Shown piece by piece: positions 1-7,900 of a stretch of 64,000 nt of DNA. A program made the position numbers and the translations under genes. Position 1 is the first letter of the stretch; every line of letters starts with the position of its first letter. The notes under the pieces are model-generated. The model made no database searches. It was not told the origin of the DNA and saw only the letters and a list, made by a program, of their open reading frames with translations. The stretch comes from Sediminibacterium sp. (GTDB lineage Bacteria; Bacteroidota; Bacteroidia; Chitinophagales; Chitinophagaceae). Where the stretch lies: assembly GCA_017537025.1 (NCBI GenBank), contig JAFWCB010000001.1, positions 62,001-126,000 of the forward strand. The letters run 5' to 3'.

Positions 1-338
1 ACATCACGGAATTCGTTTAAAGAAACAAGACCATCGCTTTTAAAGCCAATATTTACTACAACATCGGTTTTTGTCATGGCTACTACACCACCGCGAATAA
101 TTTCACCGTCGCTGATTTGAACGAAAGTGTTGTCGTACACTTTATCGTATTTAACGCGTTCGGTTTCTGCATAATGGCTAACATTACGCTTATCGATGCT
201 CCAATCGAAGTCATCATGTGCTGTTTCGATTACAGCGGGTTCAGGTGCTTTTGTTATCGCAGTAGGAACACTAACTTCTTCTGTAGAAGCGGCATTCTCC
301 TGAGCATCTGCGTTTAGTTGTTTATTAATAAATTGCAT
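1..338 (-). CDS. rpsA: 30S ribosomal protein S1 (N-terminal part, runs off the window)
   Basis: The reverse strand from 338 reads a protein starting MQFINKQLNADAQEN, with an acidic low-complexity leader, then DDFDWSIDKRNVSHYAE and the start of the first S1 RNA-binding domain (VQISDGEIIRGGVVAMTKTD, then VVVNIGFKSDGLVSLNEFRD). This is the typical start of Bacteroidota S1, which binds mRNA on the 30S subunit. In this phylum mRNAs usually lack Shine-Dalgarno sites. Only about 112 codons are inside the window; the C-terminal S1 repeats lie before position 1. It follows the phosphorylase gene by 18 bases on the same strand, and a promoter-like motif lies in the 3' end of that gene. The ATG at 338 is the only reasonable start. 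Confidence 0.93.
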   Translation of the reverse strand, partial: MQFINKQLNADAQENAASTEEVSVPTAITKAPEPAVIETAHDDFDWSIDKRNVSHYAETERVKYDKVYDNTFVQISDGEIIRGGVVAMTKTDVVVNIGFKSDGLVSLNEFRD

Positions 339-356
339 ACAATAATCCGGTTCTTT

Positions 357-1190
357 TTAGCCGGGGTGCAAAGGTACAGTAATTAACAGTTTTTCAAGCA
401 ATTTGGCTAAAATTTGATCCGATTTACCTGCTATTGCTATAATTTCCTCAATATCAACGGGTTGTAAGTTATCGGGGTCGCATTCATCGGTTATTATACT
501 AATGGCAGCACAGGGTAAACCAATATGGTTGGCAACAATTACTTCCGGTACCGTACTCATCCCTACCATATCTGCCCCTAAACTTCTTAAATACCGGTAC
601 TCTGCTCGGGTTTCTAAATTAGGCCCCTGAACAGCTACATATACTCCTTCATGTATTGATATCCTTTCTTCTGCCGCTACCGCTAAAATTTTTGCAGATA
701 AATCTTTATTATAAGGGCAACACATATCTACAAACCGATTCCCCATTTCATTGGGCAGACCTCTTAATGGATTATCCGGAAGGGTGTTGATATGATCATT
801 GATTAATACCAGATCCCCTTTTTTGTAAGCAGGATTCATACCCCCGGCAGCATTACTCAACAATAAAAACTCAATACCCAATGCCCGTAAAACGCGGATG
901 GGAAAGGTAACCTGCTGCATGGAGTATCCTTCATAATAATGGAACCTACCTTCCATCACTACTACTTGCACATCCCCTATTTTTCCGAAAAGAAGATTTC
1001 CTTTATGAAAGGAAACAGTAGATACAGGAAAAAAAGGTATTTCAGCATAGGGTAACCGAAGGGATACCGCTATCTTATCAACCAATGCCCCCAAGCCTGT
1101 GCCCAATACAATACATACCGTGGGCTTTGCCGATATTTTTGATTGAATAAATGCAGCGGCAGTATCAATACTTTGTATAATTTGCTCCAT
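357..1190 (-). CDS. Purine nucleoside phosphorylase, trimeric PNP/MTAP family
   Basis: This 277-residue protein has the usual length of trimeric PNP/MTAP enzymes, which split purine nucleosides with phosphate into base and (deoxy)ribose-1-phosphate. Visible motifs are the phosphate loop GTGLG (residues 30-34), GRFHYYEGYS (81-90), NAAGGMNP (113-120) and the purine/ribose region GADMVGMSTVPEV (205-217). Where 6-oxopurine PNPs have Thr-Asn (human Asn243), this protein has Thr234-Asp235, as in methylthioadenosine phosphorylase, which hints at 6-aminopurine substrates. It is divergent from the arsenosugar-type genes that start about 60 bases away, so cleavage of an adenosyl-arsenical is a possible role (inference). 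Ordinary purine salvage is the conservative alternative. Confidence 0.9.
   Translation of the reverse strand: MEQIIQSIDTAAAFIQSKISAKPTVCIVLGTGLGALVDKIAVSLRLPYAEIPFFPVSTVSFHKGNLLFGKIGDVQVVVMEGRFHYYEGYSMQQVTFPIRVLRALGIEFLLLSNAAGGMNPAYKKGDLVLINDHINTLPDNPLRGLPNEMGNRFVDMCCPYNKDLSAKILAVAAEERISIHEGVYVAVQGPNLETRAEYRYLRSLGADMVGMSTVPEVIVANHIGLPCAAISIITDECDPDNLQPVDIEEIIAIAGKSDQILAKLLEKLLITVPLHPG
369..398 (-). promoter_or_regulatory. Putative rpsA promoter (CTTG-N18-TACCTTTG)
   Basis: On the reverse strand TACCTTTG (369-376) matches the Bacteroidota -7 consensus TAnnTTTG. CTTG (395-398) sits 18 bases upstream in the place of the -33 TTTG. It lies inside the last codons of the phosphorylase gene, about 30 bases before the rpsA ATG, so S1 could be transcribed independently of the upstream gene. 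The match is partial and the call is inferred from sequence only. Confidence 0.5.
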
Positions 1191-1253
1191 AGTACTATTT
1201 GAATCTTGTTGTCCGGATTATTCGTACATTATCCATCCATAAGATACGATAAA

Positions 1254-2498
1254 ATGAAGGTAAGGATTTGGTATTTAGTTTTATGCTGTGGTTTACAGTA
1301 TTCTTTTTCAACTGCCCAAGAAGCACCGAGAAAAGGAACCGTAGTACCTCATAATATACTTGCTAATTTTCCTCAACCTAACAATACCCAATTAACGGTA
1401 ATTGATTTTTTTGGTACTTGGTGTGCCCCTTGTATCAAAGCCTTACCCCATCTACAAGAGCTAAAACAAAAATTTAATGACAGTATTACCATAGTGCTTG
1501 TTTCTATTGAAGAAGAAAACGTTATCAATAATTTCAAAAAGAAGAACCCTCAAATTAGTTTACCTATTCTGATTGATAAAGGTGAACAAATTTCGAATTT
1601 CTTTTTACCTCCTTCTTACCCCTACTCTATTGTAGTGGATAAATATGGCAGTATCCTTTCCCTAACAAATGCGGCCGACCTAAAAACTGATAGTATCAGC
1701 CAATGGCTTTACCAACTAAACAAAAAGAGCGAACCGGCGCCTGAAATAAAACAAGTGATAGAACCCCTCACAACAAATACCCAAAAAAAAATAACGGTGC
1801 AAACAAATAACACGCTGGTTGAATTATCACAACAATTTCTGTATGCCGCTAAAACGAATGAAAATACTGATTCCTTCAGTAAGAAAATAGCTGCGATTCC
1901 TTTTGATTCTTTACAGTTGCTTATTAACGATGATCAAAAAAAAGCTTTTTGGATAAATCTGTATAATGGATTTATTCAACTTGAATTAAAAAAAGACGCA
2001 ACGGCTTATGCAAATCGACATCTTTTTTTCACTACGCGTAGACTAAAAATTGCGCATACCGATTTTAGCTATGATGATATTGAACATGGGATACTAAGGA
2101 AATCGAGTATTAAATGGAGCTTGGGATACGCCAAAAAATGGTTCCCATCTTCAAAAGAAAAACTATTACGCGTAAATAAGGTAGACTATCGCATACATTT
2201 TGCCTTGAATTGTGGAGCGAAAAGCTGTCCACCTATAGCTTTCTATGATGATGCCAAACTTGATGCACAATTAGATATCGCCACAAAAGCCTATTTAACA
2301 GGTTCTGTAACCTATGATAGCAACGCCAACAAAGTATATGTACCGGCTTTACTAAGTTGGTTTAGAGGGGATTTTGGGGGGAAGAAAGGAGAACGAACGA
2401 TATTACGTAACCAACAAATTATTCCGCTTGATGCTTCTCCAACCATCAAATACAAAAAATATGATTGGGCACTGGATTTATATAACTTTAATCACTAA
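1254..2498 (+). CDS. Exported thioredoxin-like protein fused to a DUF547 domain
   Basis: I chose the ATG at 1254 because it begins a clean signal peptide (about 22 residues ending in STAQ); an in-frame TTG at 1206 would add an unlikely leader. Residues ~45-160 form a TlpA-like thioredoxin domain with a CAPC redox motif (C57, C60). After a Thr/Gln/Lys-rich linker, residues ~190-400 match DUF547 (AFWINLYNGFIQ, then HFALNCGAKSCPPI and ALLSWFRGDFGG). The protein probably acts in the periplasm as a thiol-disulfide factor. It stands 11 bases before the CMD gene and is probably the first gene of the arsenosugar-type operon. The function of DUF547 is unknown. Confidence 0.85.
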   Translation: MKVRIWYLVLCCGLQYSFSTAQEAPRKGTVVPHNILANFPQPNNTQLTVIDFFGTWCAPCIKALPHLQELKQKFNDSITIVLVSIEEENVINNFKKKNPQISLPILIDKGEQISNFFLPPSYPYSIVVDKYGSILSLTNAADLKTDSISQWLYQLNKKSEPAPEIKQVIEPLTTNTQKKITVQTNNTLVELSQQFLYAAKTNENTDSFSKKIAAIPFDSLQLLINDDQKKAFWINLYNGFIQLELKKDATAYANRHLFFTTRRLKIAHTDFSYDDIEHGILRKSSIKWSLGYAKKWFPSSKEKLLRVNKVDYRIHFALNCGAKSCPPIAFYDDAKLDAQLDIATKAYLTGSVTYDSNANKVYVPALLSWFRGDFGGKKGERTILRNQQIIPLDASPTIKYKKYDWALDLYNFNH

Positions 2499-2509
2499 AC
2501 AATAAATAT

Positions 2510-2845
2510 ATGTCGAACCATTACTACAATGCAGCCGATTTAGCCAAGTTTGGTAATATTGGTGAATTTCAAAAAGAGTTAGCAGATAAATTTTTTGATT
2601 GGTATGGAACAGCTTTTGCCGATAGCGCTTTAACTGCCAAAGAAAAATCATTGATAGCTTTAGCTGTTGCACATGCCGTTCAATGCCCGTATTGCATAGA
2701 TGCTTATAGCAGTGATGCTTATGAAAAAGGATATAGTGAGGCACAAATGATGGAGGCAGTGCATATTGCCGCAGCCATTAAAGGTGGTGCCGCTTTGGTG
2801 CATGGTGTACAAATGATGAATAAAGTGAAAGAAATATCAATGTAA
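2510..2845 (+). CDS. Arsenosugar-biosynthesis-associated peroxidase-like (CMD/AhpD family) protein
   Basis: This 111-residue, all-helical carboxymuconolactone decarboxylase/AhpD-fold protein has the redox motif CPYC (C59-C62) preceded by His55, and a second conserved stretch AAAIKGGAALVHG. Proteins of this subfamily are regularly found next to the radical SAM enzyme ArsS; here ArsS starts 8 bases downstream. AhpD-type proteins use the CxxC pair for disulfide or peroxide chemistry. A role in reducing an arsenical or protecting the radical enzyme is inference. There is no signal peptide, so it should be cytoplasmic. Confidence 0.88.
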   Translation: MSNHYYNAADLAKFGNIGEFQKELADKFFDWYGTAFADSALTAKEKSLIALAVAHAVQCPYCIDAYSSDAYEKGYSEAQMMEAVHIAAAIKGGAALVHGVQMMNKVKEISM

Positions 2846-2853
2846 TAAAGCCT

Positions 2854-3903
2854 ATGAAAAGTTTACAAGCCACGGGTAATAAGTTAGCTGATACTGAAGT
2901 TCAGTTAGCAATCTTGGAAACATCTACGGATGGTAATTATCAACCTATTCCTTTTCAAGAGCAATTGATTAAACATAACCTGTATCCGCTAAAGCCAACT
3001 CATATATCTACCTTACAAATTAATGTGGGGAAAATGTGCAATCAGGTTTGTAAACATTGCCATGTTGATGCAGGCCCTGATAGGAAAGAAATCATGACCG
3101 TTGAAACTATGGAATCATGTTTATCGGTGCTTGATAATAATCCTTCTATTACTACTGTAGATTTAACTGGTGGTGCACCGGAAATGAATCCTAATTTCAG
3201 GTGGTTTGTAGAGGAAATTAAAAAAAGAAATCGTCATATCATTGTACGGTGCAATCTTACTATCATCGTAGCGAATAAAAAATATAACGACCTTCCTCAG
3301 TTCTATAAAGAACATCAGGTAGAAGTTGTTTCTTCACTTCCATTCTATTCAAAAGAAAGAACCAATAAACAAAGAGGTGATGGTGTGTTTGAGGATAGTA
3401 TTACAGCTTTACGCATGCTCAATAAGGTTGGCTATGGAGTTGAAGGAACCGGTCTTACACTGAACTTAGTATATAATCCGGCCGGTGCATTTTTACCACC
3501 CGATCAAAAAGCATTGGAAAATGATTTCAAAAAAGCTTTATTCAATGATTTCGGGATCGTATTCAATCAACTGTTCGCTATTACTAACATGCCTATAAGC
3601 AGATACCTCGATTATTTATTACAAACGGGTAATTATGAAAAATACATGGAGCGATTAACCAATGCATTTAATGCAACAGCCGCTACCAATGTAATGTGCA
3701 GGTCACTTATATCTGTAGGTTGGGATGGGTATTTATTTGATTGTGATTTTAATCAAATGCTAAACCTTAAAGTGACCGGTGCAGGAAAGCATATTCGCGA
3801 TTGGCATTCGAATAATTTATTAAACCGTGATATTGTTGTAAACCAGCATTGCTATGGATGTACCGCAGGTAGTGGCAGTAGTTGTGGAGGTGCGGTAGCA
3901 TAA
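2854..3903 (+). CDS. arsS: Arsenosugar biosynthesis radical SAM protein ArsS
   Basis: This 349-residue protein carries the radical SAM cluster motif CNQVCKHC (C62, C66, C69; CxxxCxxC), the GGAPEMNP motif that follows in this superfamily, and the family-specific C-terminal domain (DUF3641) ending NQHCYGCTAGSGSSCGGAVA. ArsS makes 5'-deoxy-5'-dimethylarsinoyl-adenosine from SAM and dimethylarsinite, the first committed arsenosugar step (established for the family). Some members are selenoproteins; the tail here has only cysteines. No ArsM methyltransferase, which supplies the methylated arsenical, is in the window. The gene sits between the CMD gene (8 bases) and a transferase gene (4 bases), so it is clearly in an operon. 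Confidence 0.9.
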   Translation: MKSLQATGNKLADTEVQLAILETSTDGNYQPIPFQEQLIKHNLYPLKPTHISTLQINVGKMCNQVCKHCHVDAGPDRKEIMTVETMESCLSVLDNNPSITTVDLTGGAPEMNPNFRWFVEEIKKRNRHIIVRCNLTIIVANKKYNDLPQFYKEHQVEVVSSLPFYSKERTNKQRGDGVFEDSITALRMLNKVGYGVEGTGLTLNLVYNPAGAFLPPDQKALENDFKKALFNDFGIVFNQLFAITNMPISRYLDYLLQTGNYEKYMERLTNAFNATAATNVMCRSLISVGWDGYLFDCDFNQMLNLKVTGAGKHIRDWHSNNLLNRDIVVNQHCYGCTAGSGSSCGGAVA

Positions 3904-3907
3904 GCTT

Positions 3908-4489
3908 ATGGGTAATAACACGATTATAGTTTTTGCCAAAACACCTGAACCGGGAAAGGTAAAAACAAGAATTGCAGCTCAACTAGGTGATGAGATAGCT
4001 TTGCAGATATATAACCAATTACTGCAATTTACTTTTTCTTTAATAGGCGATTTAGCATATAGAAAAATAGTTTACTATGCAGGAGAAGGTTCACAAGATT
4101 ACTGGAAAGGATTAGAAACCAGAAAACAGGCAAGTGGTGATCTGGGTAATCGTATGGTCAAAGCATTTGAAGAGGTATTGAATGAAGACATATCAGCTGC
4201 GATAATTATTGGTACCGATTGTGCATCACTTACAAAAGAAATTATCGAATCTGCCTTTACTGAGTTAGCAACTAATGATTTGGTGATCGGCCCGGCAGCT
4301 GATGGTGGATATTATTTACTGGGCATTAAGAAAAATTATCCGCTTTTATTTGAGCATATTGATTGGAGTACCGAAAAAGTTTTTGAACAAACCATACAGC
4401 ATGTCAAAAATCTATCGCTTAGCTACCATATATTACCTGTGCTGACAGATATTGATGAGGCGCATCAGGTTCCTGAAGGGTGGTATTAA
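3908..4489 (+). CDS. TIGR04282-type (DUF2064) arsenosugar-associated glycosyltransferase
   Basis: This 193-residue GT-A-fold protein starts with IIVFAKTPEPGKVKTRIA, typical of the DUF2064 family. It then has IIIGTDCASLT (an Asp-x-x-like nucleotide/metal loop) and GPAADGGYYLLG. The family is known as transferase 1 of the radical-SAM/selenodomain (arsenosugar) neighbourhood and is thought to transfer a sugar or nucleotidyl group; its substrate is not established. It starts 4 bases after arsS. The gene that follows, encoding transferase 2, is on the opposite strand and ends 2 bases away. No membrane segment or signal is visible, so it is probably cytosolic. Confidence 0.85.
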   Translation: MGNNTIIVFAKTPEPGKVKTRIAAQLGDEIALQIYNQLLQFTFSLIGDLAYRKIVYYAGEGSQDYWKGLETRKQASGDLGNRMVKAFEEVLNEDISAAIIIGTDCASLTKEIIESAFTELATNDLVIGPAADGGYYLLGIKKNYPLLFEHIDWSTEKVFEQTIQHVKNLSLSYHILPVLTDIDEAHQVPEGWY

Positions 4490-4491
4490 TA

Positions 4492-5178
4492 TTATTTTAG
4501 TAATTGTTTATAAACTTCGATCATAGCTTGTTGACTTGCCCCTTTCTTATACATGTTAACTATTTTTGTATTGACAATTTGTACAGTTAACCAGCTATTG
4601 TGCGTATATTTTCTAGCAGATACCAATGCACGCTTATCGAAAATGATGTATTTATATTTTTTTCTGGCTCTTTTAACTAATTCGTATTCTTCCATAATCA
4701 ACATATCATCATTGAAACCTCCCAGCTCATCAAAAGCTTCTTTAGTAATAAACAGCGTTTGATCCCCGCCATAACATACTTCCCAATCGAATCGAGTAAA
4801 AAAGGCATTGAGTTTCAGTAATAGAGATGGCTTATCAAATTGTGTTTGATATCTTCCCATGTCGTATCCAGAATTGATTGCTTGTGCAATATCTTTTAGG
4901 AAGCTATCCGGGGGCAAGGTATCTGCATGTACAAAATATAAAACATTGCCTTTAGCTAGTGAGGCTCCTTCGTTCATTTGGGAAGCCCTCCCTCTTTTGG
5001 TGGCTGAATGAACGGTAACTCCTAGGTCTTGAGCAATTCTGGTTGTGGAGTCTGTACTACCCCCATCACTAATAATTATTTCAATATCCCCCTCCTTAGA
5101 AGCCGCAAATAATAGATTGATTAACTTTTTGATATTATCAGCCTCATTATAAGTGGGTATTATAACAGAGATTTCCAT
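4492..5178 (-). CDS. TIGR04283-type family 2 glycosyltransferase of arsenosugar clusters
   Basis: This 228-residue GT2 protein begins MEISVIIPTYNEADNI. It has the nucleotide-binding IIISDGGSTDST, a VHADTLPP motif (the DxD-like part as HAD), and a GGFNDDMLIMEEYELVKRARK acceptor/catalytic region. It matches the partner family (transferase 2) that accompanies DUF2064 transferases and ArsS. Both transferases together would finish a sugar-containing product (inference). It is transcribed towards the operon, with only 2 bases between the stop codons. Its own promoter would lie in 5179-5290. Confidence 0.83.
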   Translation of the reverse strand: MEISVIIPTYNEADNIKKLINLLFAASKEGDIEIIISDGGSTDSTTRIAQDLGVTVHSATKRGRASQMNEGASLAKGNVLYFVHADTLPPDSFLKDIAQAINSGYDMGRYQTQFDKPSLLLKLNAFFTRFDWEVCYGGDQTLFITKEAFDELGGFNDDMLIMEEYELVKRARKKYKYIIFDKRALVSARKYTHNSWLTVQIVNTKIVNMYKKGASQQAMIEVYKQLLK

Positions 5179-5291
5179 ACGGGAATATACGGAATCTATA
5201 GAAGTCGAGTTGCCGAAATTTAAGGTTAAGTTAAGTAGATATCTTTTGGTAAATCAACTATAATTATTAGTTTTCCTGTAAAACGAACTAT

Positions 5292-5603
5292 ATGAAAAAA
5301 ATGATTGCTTTGTTGATTGTTCTTGTAGGATTATCAACTGCTTCTATGGCGCAAACCAAACCGGCTGCCAAAGAAGCAAAACCCGCTAAGGAGGCTAAAG
5401 AGGCTAAACCTGCTAAAGAGGCTGCAAAAGAAGCCGCACCTGCCGGTAAGTTGAAAGCCGATGGTACGCCCGATAAGCGTTATAAGGAAAATAAAGAAGC
5501 AGCCAAGCCAGCTGCTGGTCCACTAAAAAAAGATGGCACGCCTGATATGCGCTATAAAGCAAATAAAGATGCGGCCAAACCCGCACCAAAGAAAAAAGGT
5601 TAG
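5292..5603 (+). CDS. Small exported Lys/Ala-rich protein with two DGTPDxRYK repeats
   Basis: This 103-residue protein has a signal peptide (residues 1-21, ending MAQ), a low-complexity stretch of AKEAKPAKEA units, and two nearly identical segments. The first reads LKADGTPDKRYKENKEAAKPA and the second LKKDGTPDMRYKANKDAAKPA. It is very basic and probably unstructured in the periplasm or at the envelope. I have seen such DGTPD-RYK repeats only in hypothetical proteins and cannot name a function. The gene stands alone, with a clear intrinsic terminator just downstream. Histone-H1-like proteins share the composition, but the signal peptide argues against a DNA-binding role. Confidence 0.75.
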   Translation: MKKMIALLIVLVGLSTASMAQTKPAAKEAKPAKEAKEAKPAKEAAKEAAPAGKLKADGTPDKRYKENKEAAKPAAGPLKKDGTPDMRYKANKDAAKPAPKKKG

Positions 5604-5614
5604 TAGAACGATAA

Positions 5615-5641
5615 GGGGCTGTTTAAAACAGCCCTTTTTTA
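5615..5641 (+). terminator. Intrinsic terminator after the DGTPD-repeat gene
   Basis: GGGCTGTTT (5616-5624) pairs with AAACAGCCC (5626-5634), followed by a run of six T. It sits 12 bases after the stop codon and ends a single-gene transcript. Confidence 0.85.
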
Positions 5642-5689
5642 TTTTGGGGTATTTAAGCTGAAGATAAACGCAACTATACAAAATGTATA

Positions 5690-6316
5690 ATGCTGAAATA
5701 CTTACTTGTATTAGATTGCATTTCTTTTTTAACTTTTCACTCAATGGAACAGGCAAAAAGTTTTTACAGTTTAACTAACGACATTTTACTGCGTATTAAT
5801 ACTTACGAAACTGATAGTTTAACAAAAAGCTTTCTTAAAAACTATGTACCGTTTTTGGCTGAAAAGCCCGATCAAAATAGTGGCTGGACTGCCCATCCAC
5901 CGGTTGAAGATATAATTCCAACTTATACTGTGAGGCATTCGATAGAATTTCTTAAACATCCATTTATCGACTTTGGTACAAGTAAATGCAGGTTAGAATT
6001 TTTGACGAATGAAAGGAATAATCAAATCAGCGGCATTCAGACCTACTTTATCACATTTTTGTTTGATAGTAAGCAGAAGGCAATAAACAGTTTTGATACA
6101 TTTTGCAAGGAGTACGACAAATTAAGTGATTCAAAAAATGTCACAAAAAAAGGAGATAAACAAATCGCAATTTTCAAAAATACAAAAGGAGAAAATTTAT
6201 TTGAAAGAGTTGAATTTATTTTAACGCAAGACGATTTGTATGACACTAAATACAAAATAATTTTTGGACAAATACTGGATACTCAATTTGAAGACTATTA
6301 CAGTAGCCAACAATAG
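5690..6316 (+). CDS. Hypothetical protein
   Basis: This 208-residue protein is of no family I recognise. The first 18 residues are hydrophobic (MLKYLLVLDCISFLTFHS) and may be a signal peptide or anchor; the alternative start is the ATG at 5744. The rest is a mixed alpha/beta sequence rich in Lys, Asn and Phe. It is more AT-rich than the arsenosugar genes and is the first of four + strand genes of unknown or accessory type (5.7-8.4 kb), each separated by 65-240 bases. The 179 bases after it contain no gene that I can see. Confidence 0.6.
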   Translation: MLKYLLVLDCISFLTFHSMEQAKSFYSLTNDILLRINTYETDSLTKSFLKNYVPFLAEKPDQNSGWTAHPPVEDIIPTYTVRHSIEFLKHPFIDFGTSKCRLEFLTNERNNQISGIQTYFITFLFDSKQKAINSFDTFCKEYDKLSDSKNVTKKGDKQIAIFKNTKGENLFERVEFILTQDDLYDTKYKIIFGQILDTQFEDYYSSQQ

Positions 6317-6495
6317 GTTTTGCAAAAGTTGGGCTGACGAATATTGCCCATCGATTTTAGGAATTCTGACCAAGCTTCAGTAATTTGGCTTTAGTCCCGA
6401 TAAATCAGGCTGGCCAAGCAGTGGAACATTGTTCCAAATCATCTCAAAGTCCGAAACCGCTATCATAAAATGACATATCCTAATTATTTAAACAG

Positions 6496-7173
6496 ATGGG
6501 AATAGGAAGACGTAGATTTTTAGAATATATGAGTACTGCACTAGTTGGACTCGCCATAGACCCATTAAAAGCTGTTGCAATTAATAGCGACAACTATGTC
6601 AATAAAAAATTTGGTATCCTTTTGACTAAACCCAAAAATTGGGACTTTGTATCAATTAAAGACTTTGGCAAACTTAAAAAAGACCAACTATTATCTGACG
6701 ATTTTGAGCCTAACAAAGGAGAAGTTTGGGAAGAGTTAGGAGACCCTATACTTGTCATTGCAAAGTATGGACTTGATAAGACAGAGTTTAATGACAAGTT
6801 TTCACCGGCAATAACAGTTTTCATAAACCATAAAAATGACATTATTGAGTTTTACGAGGACGACTATATCAACGGTGACTTTGAAAAAATCGTTGGTATG
6901 ATCGCTTATGGTTCAGGAAAATTATTTAAAGACTATACAACAATTAGAAATATCAGTCCTTATCAACTATCTGAATGTAATGGCTTTGACTCTGAATGGG
7001 CATGGACATTTGAATCAATCGAACACAAAAAAAGTTGGCGCTGCAAGACTTGGAGTATCATCATTGAAAAAGGCAATTACATTTACTCATTCAATATGAT
7101 AGATTCTGAAGAAGCAGGTGAAGTTGAAGAAAAAAACTTCATAGATTTTGTAAAGACAATAAAAATCGCCTAA
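6496..7173 (+). CDS. Hypothetical protein with Tat-like signal
   Basis: This 225-residue protein starts MGIGRRRFLEYMSTALVGLA, a twin-arginine type leader (RRRFLE followed by a hydrophobic stretch), so export by the Tat pathway or a lipid-free periplasmic location is likely. The mature part (IKDFGKLKKDQLL, EVWEELGDPILVIAKYG, EWAWTFESIEHKKSWRCKTWSIIIEKGNYIYSF) resembles the general layout of PsbP/DUF1795-like proteins, but I cannot assign it. The 238 bases after the stop hold no recognisable gene. It is AT-rich like its neighbours. Confidence 0.6.
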   Translation: MGIGRRRFLEYMSTALVGLAIDPLKAVAINSDNYVNKKFGILLTKPKNWDFVSIKDFGKLKKDQLLSDDFEPNKGEVWEELGDPILVIAKYGLDKTEFNDKFSPAITVFINHKNDIIEFYEDDYINGDFEKIVGMIAYGSGKLFKDYTTIRNISPYQLSECNGFDSEWAWTFESIEHKKSWRCKTWSIIIEKGNYIYSFNMIDSEEAGEVEEKNFIDFVKTIKIA

Positions 7174-7411
7174 TAAGAACGCCCGCAGGCAATAAAGCAT
7201 TTACGCAATAAGGGCACCCAACTCTTACAACATAATTTATAATTCTATAATAATCCGTTTGTTTAGCTTCAAAATTCTCCCTAATTTACCCTAGTAACAT
7301 GCGTGTAAACTAAACCAGTAATGCTATTATCTTACTACATAAATGCGTGCTTGCTAAGCGGCATTTTTAATATATAGACAATTAGCTCGAATAAAAAACT
7401 TTAAAAAAGAA

Positions 7412-7834
7412 ATGAAAAACTTGACTATTATACTCACAATTTTTGGGTTTTTAATTTTGACAGTAAGTTGTGAGCAGCCTAAATGCAAAAACACAAACCT
7501 AATTTTTGATAAATATTCTCCCTATACAAAACAATATAAAGATGAATTAGTAAAGCAACTAATCAATATCGATAAGTCTAAGCTTACTTATTGGATGGAC
7601 GAATATCAAGAAATCGATAATTCACAAAATATTTGTGCAAACATTCAAGGTGATGGATTATGTGCCAAGATCGTTCTTGTTGTCAGGGGATCAGATAAAG
7701 GAATTCAAGGAATTCTTAATGCCAAGGGTAAAGGATACCGTGGTGCTGAACTCAAAGACCTGAAGTTCGACATCAAACAGGATAATCTATCAACAGAATT
7801 TGTTTTCAAAGAAATTAGTAGGGTAATTGATTAA
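7412..7834 (+). CDS. Hypothetical lipoprotein
   Basis: This 140-residue protein has a clear lipoprotein signal peptide: a Lys-containing N-terminus, a hydrophobic core and the lipobox LTVSC (Cys20). The mature part contains two further Cys (ICANIQGDGLCAKIVLVV) and a GIQGILNAKGKGYRGAELKDLKF stretch. I do not recognise the family. It is an envelope protein of unknown role in the block of isolated + strand genes. Confidence 0.65.
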   Translation: MKNLTIILTIFGFLILTVSCEQPKCKNTNLIFDKYSPYTKQYKDELVKQLINIDKSKLTYWMDEYQEIDNSQNICANIQGDGLCAKIVLVVRGSDKGIQGILNAKGKGYRGAELKDLKFDIKQDNLSTEFVFKEISRVID

Positions 7835-7900
7835 AACGACTGCATAAAAACCGGCTGCCAAAACGTTGTACCGTAGTGCGAAATCCCTAAATAAACAAAA

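Noticed and set aside
2478-2744. Open frame antisense to the CMD gene
   Set aside because: It is a shadow of a clearly coding frame and has no family features.
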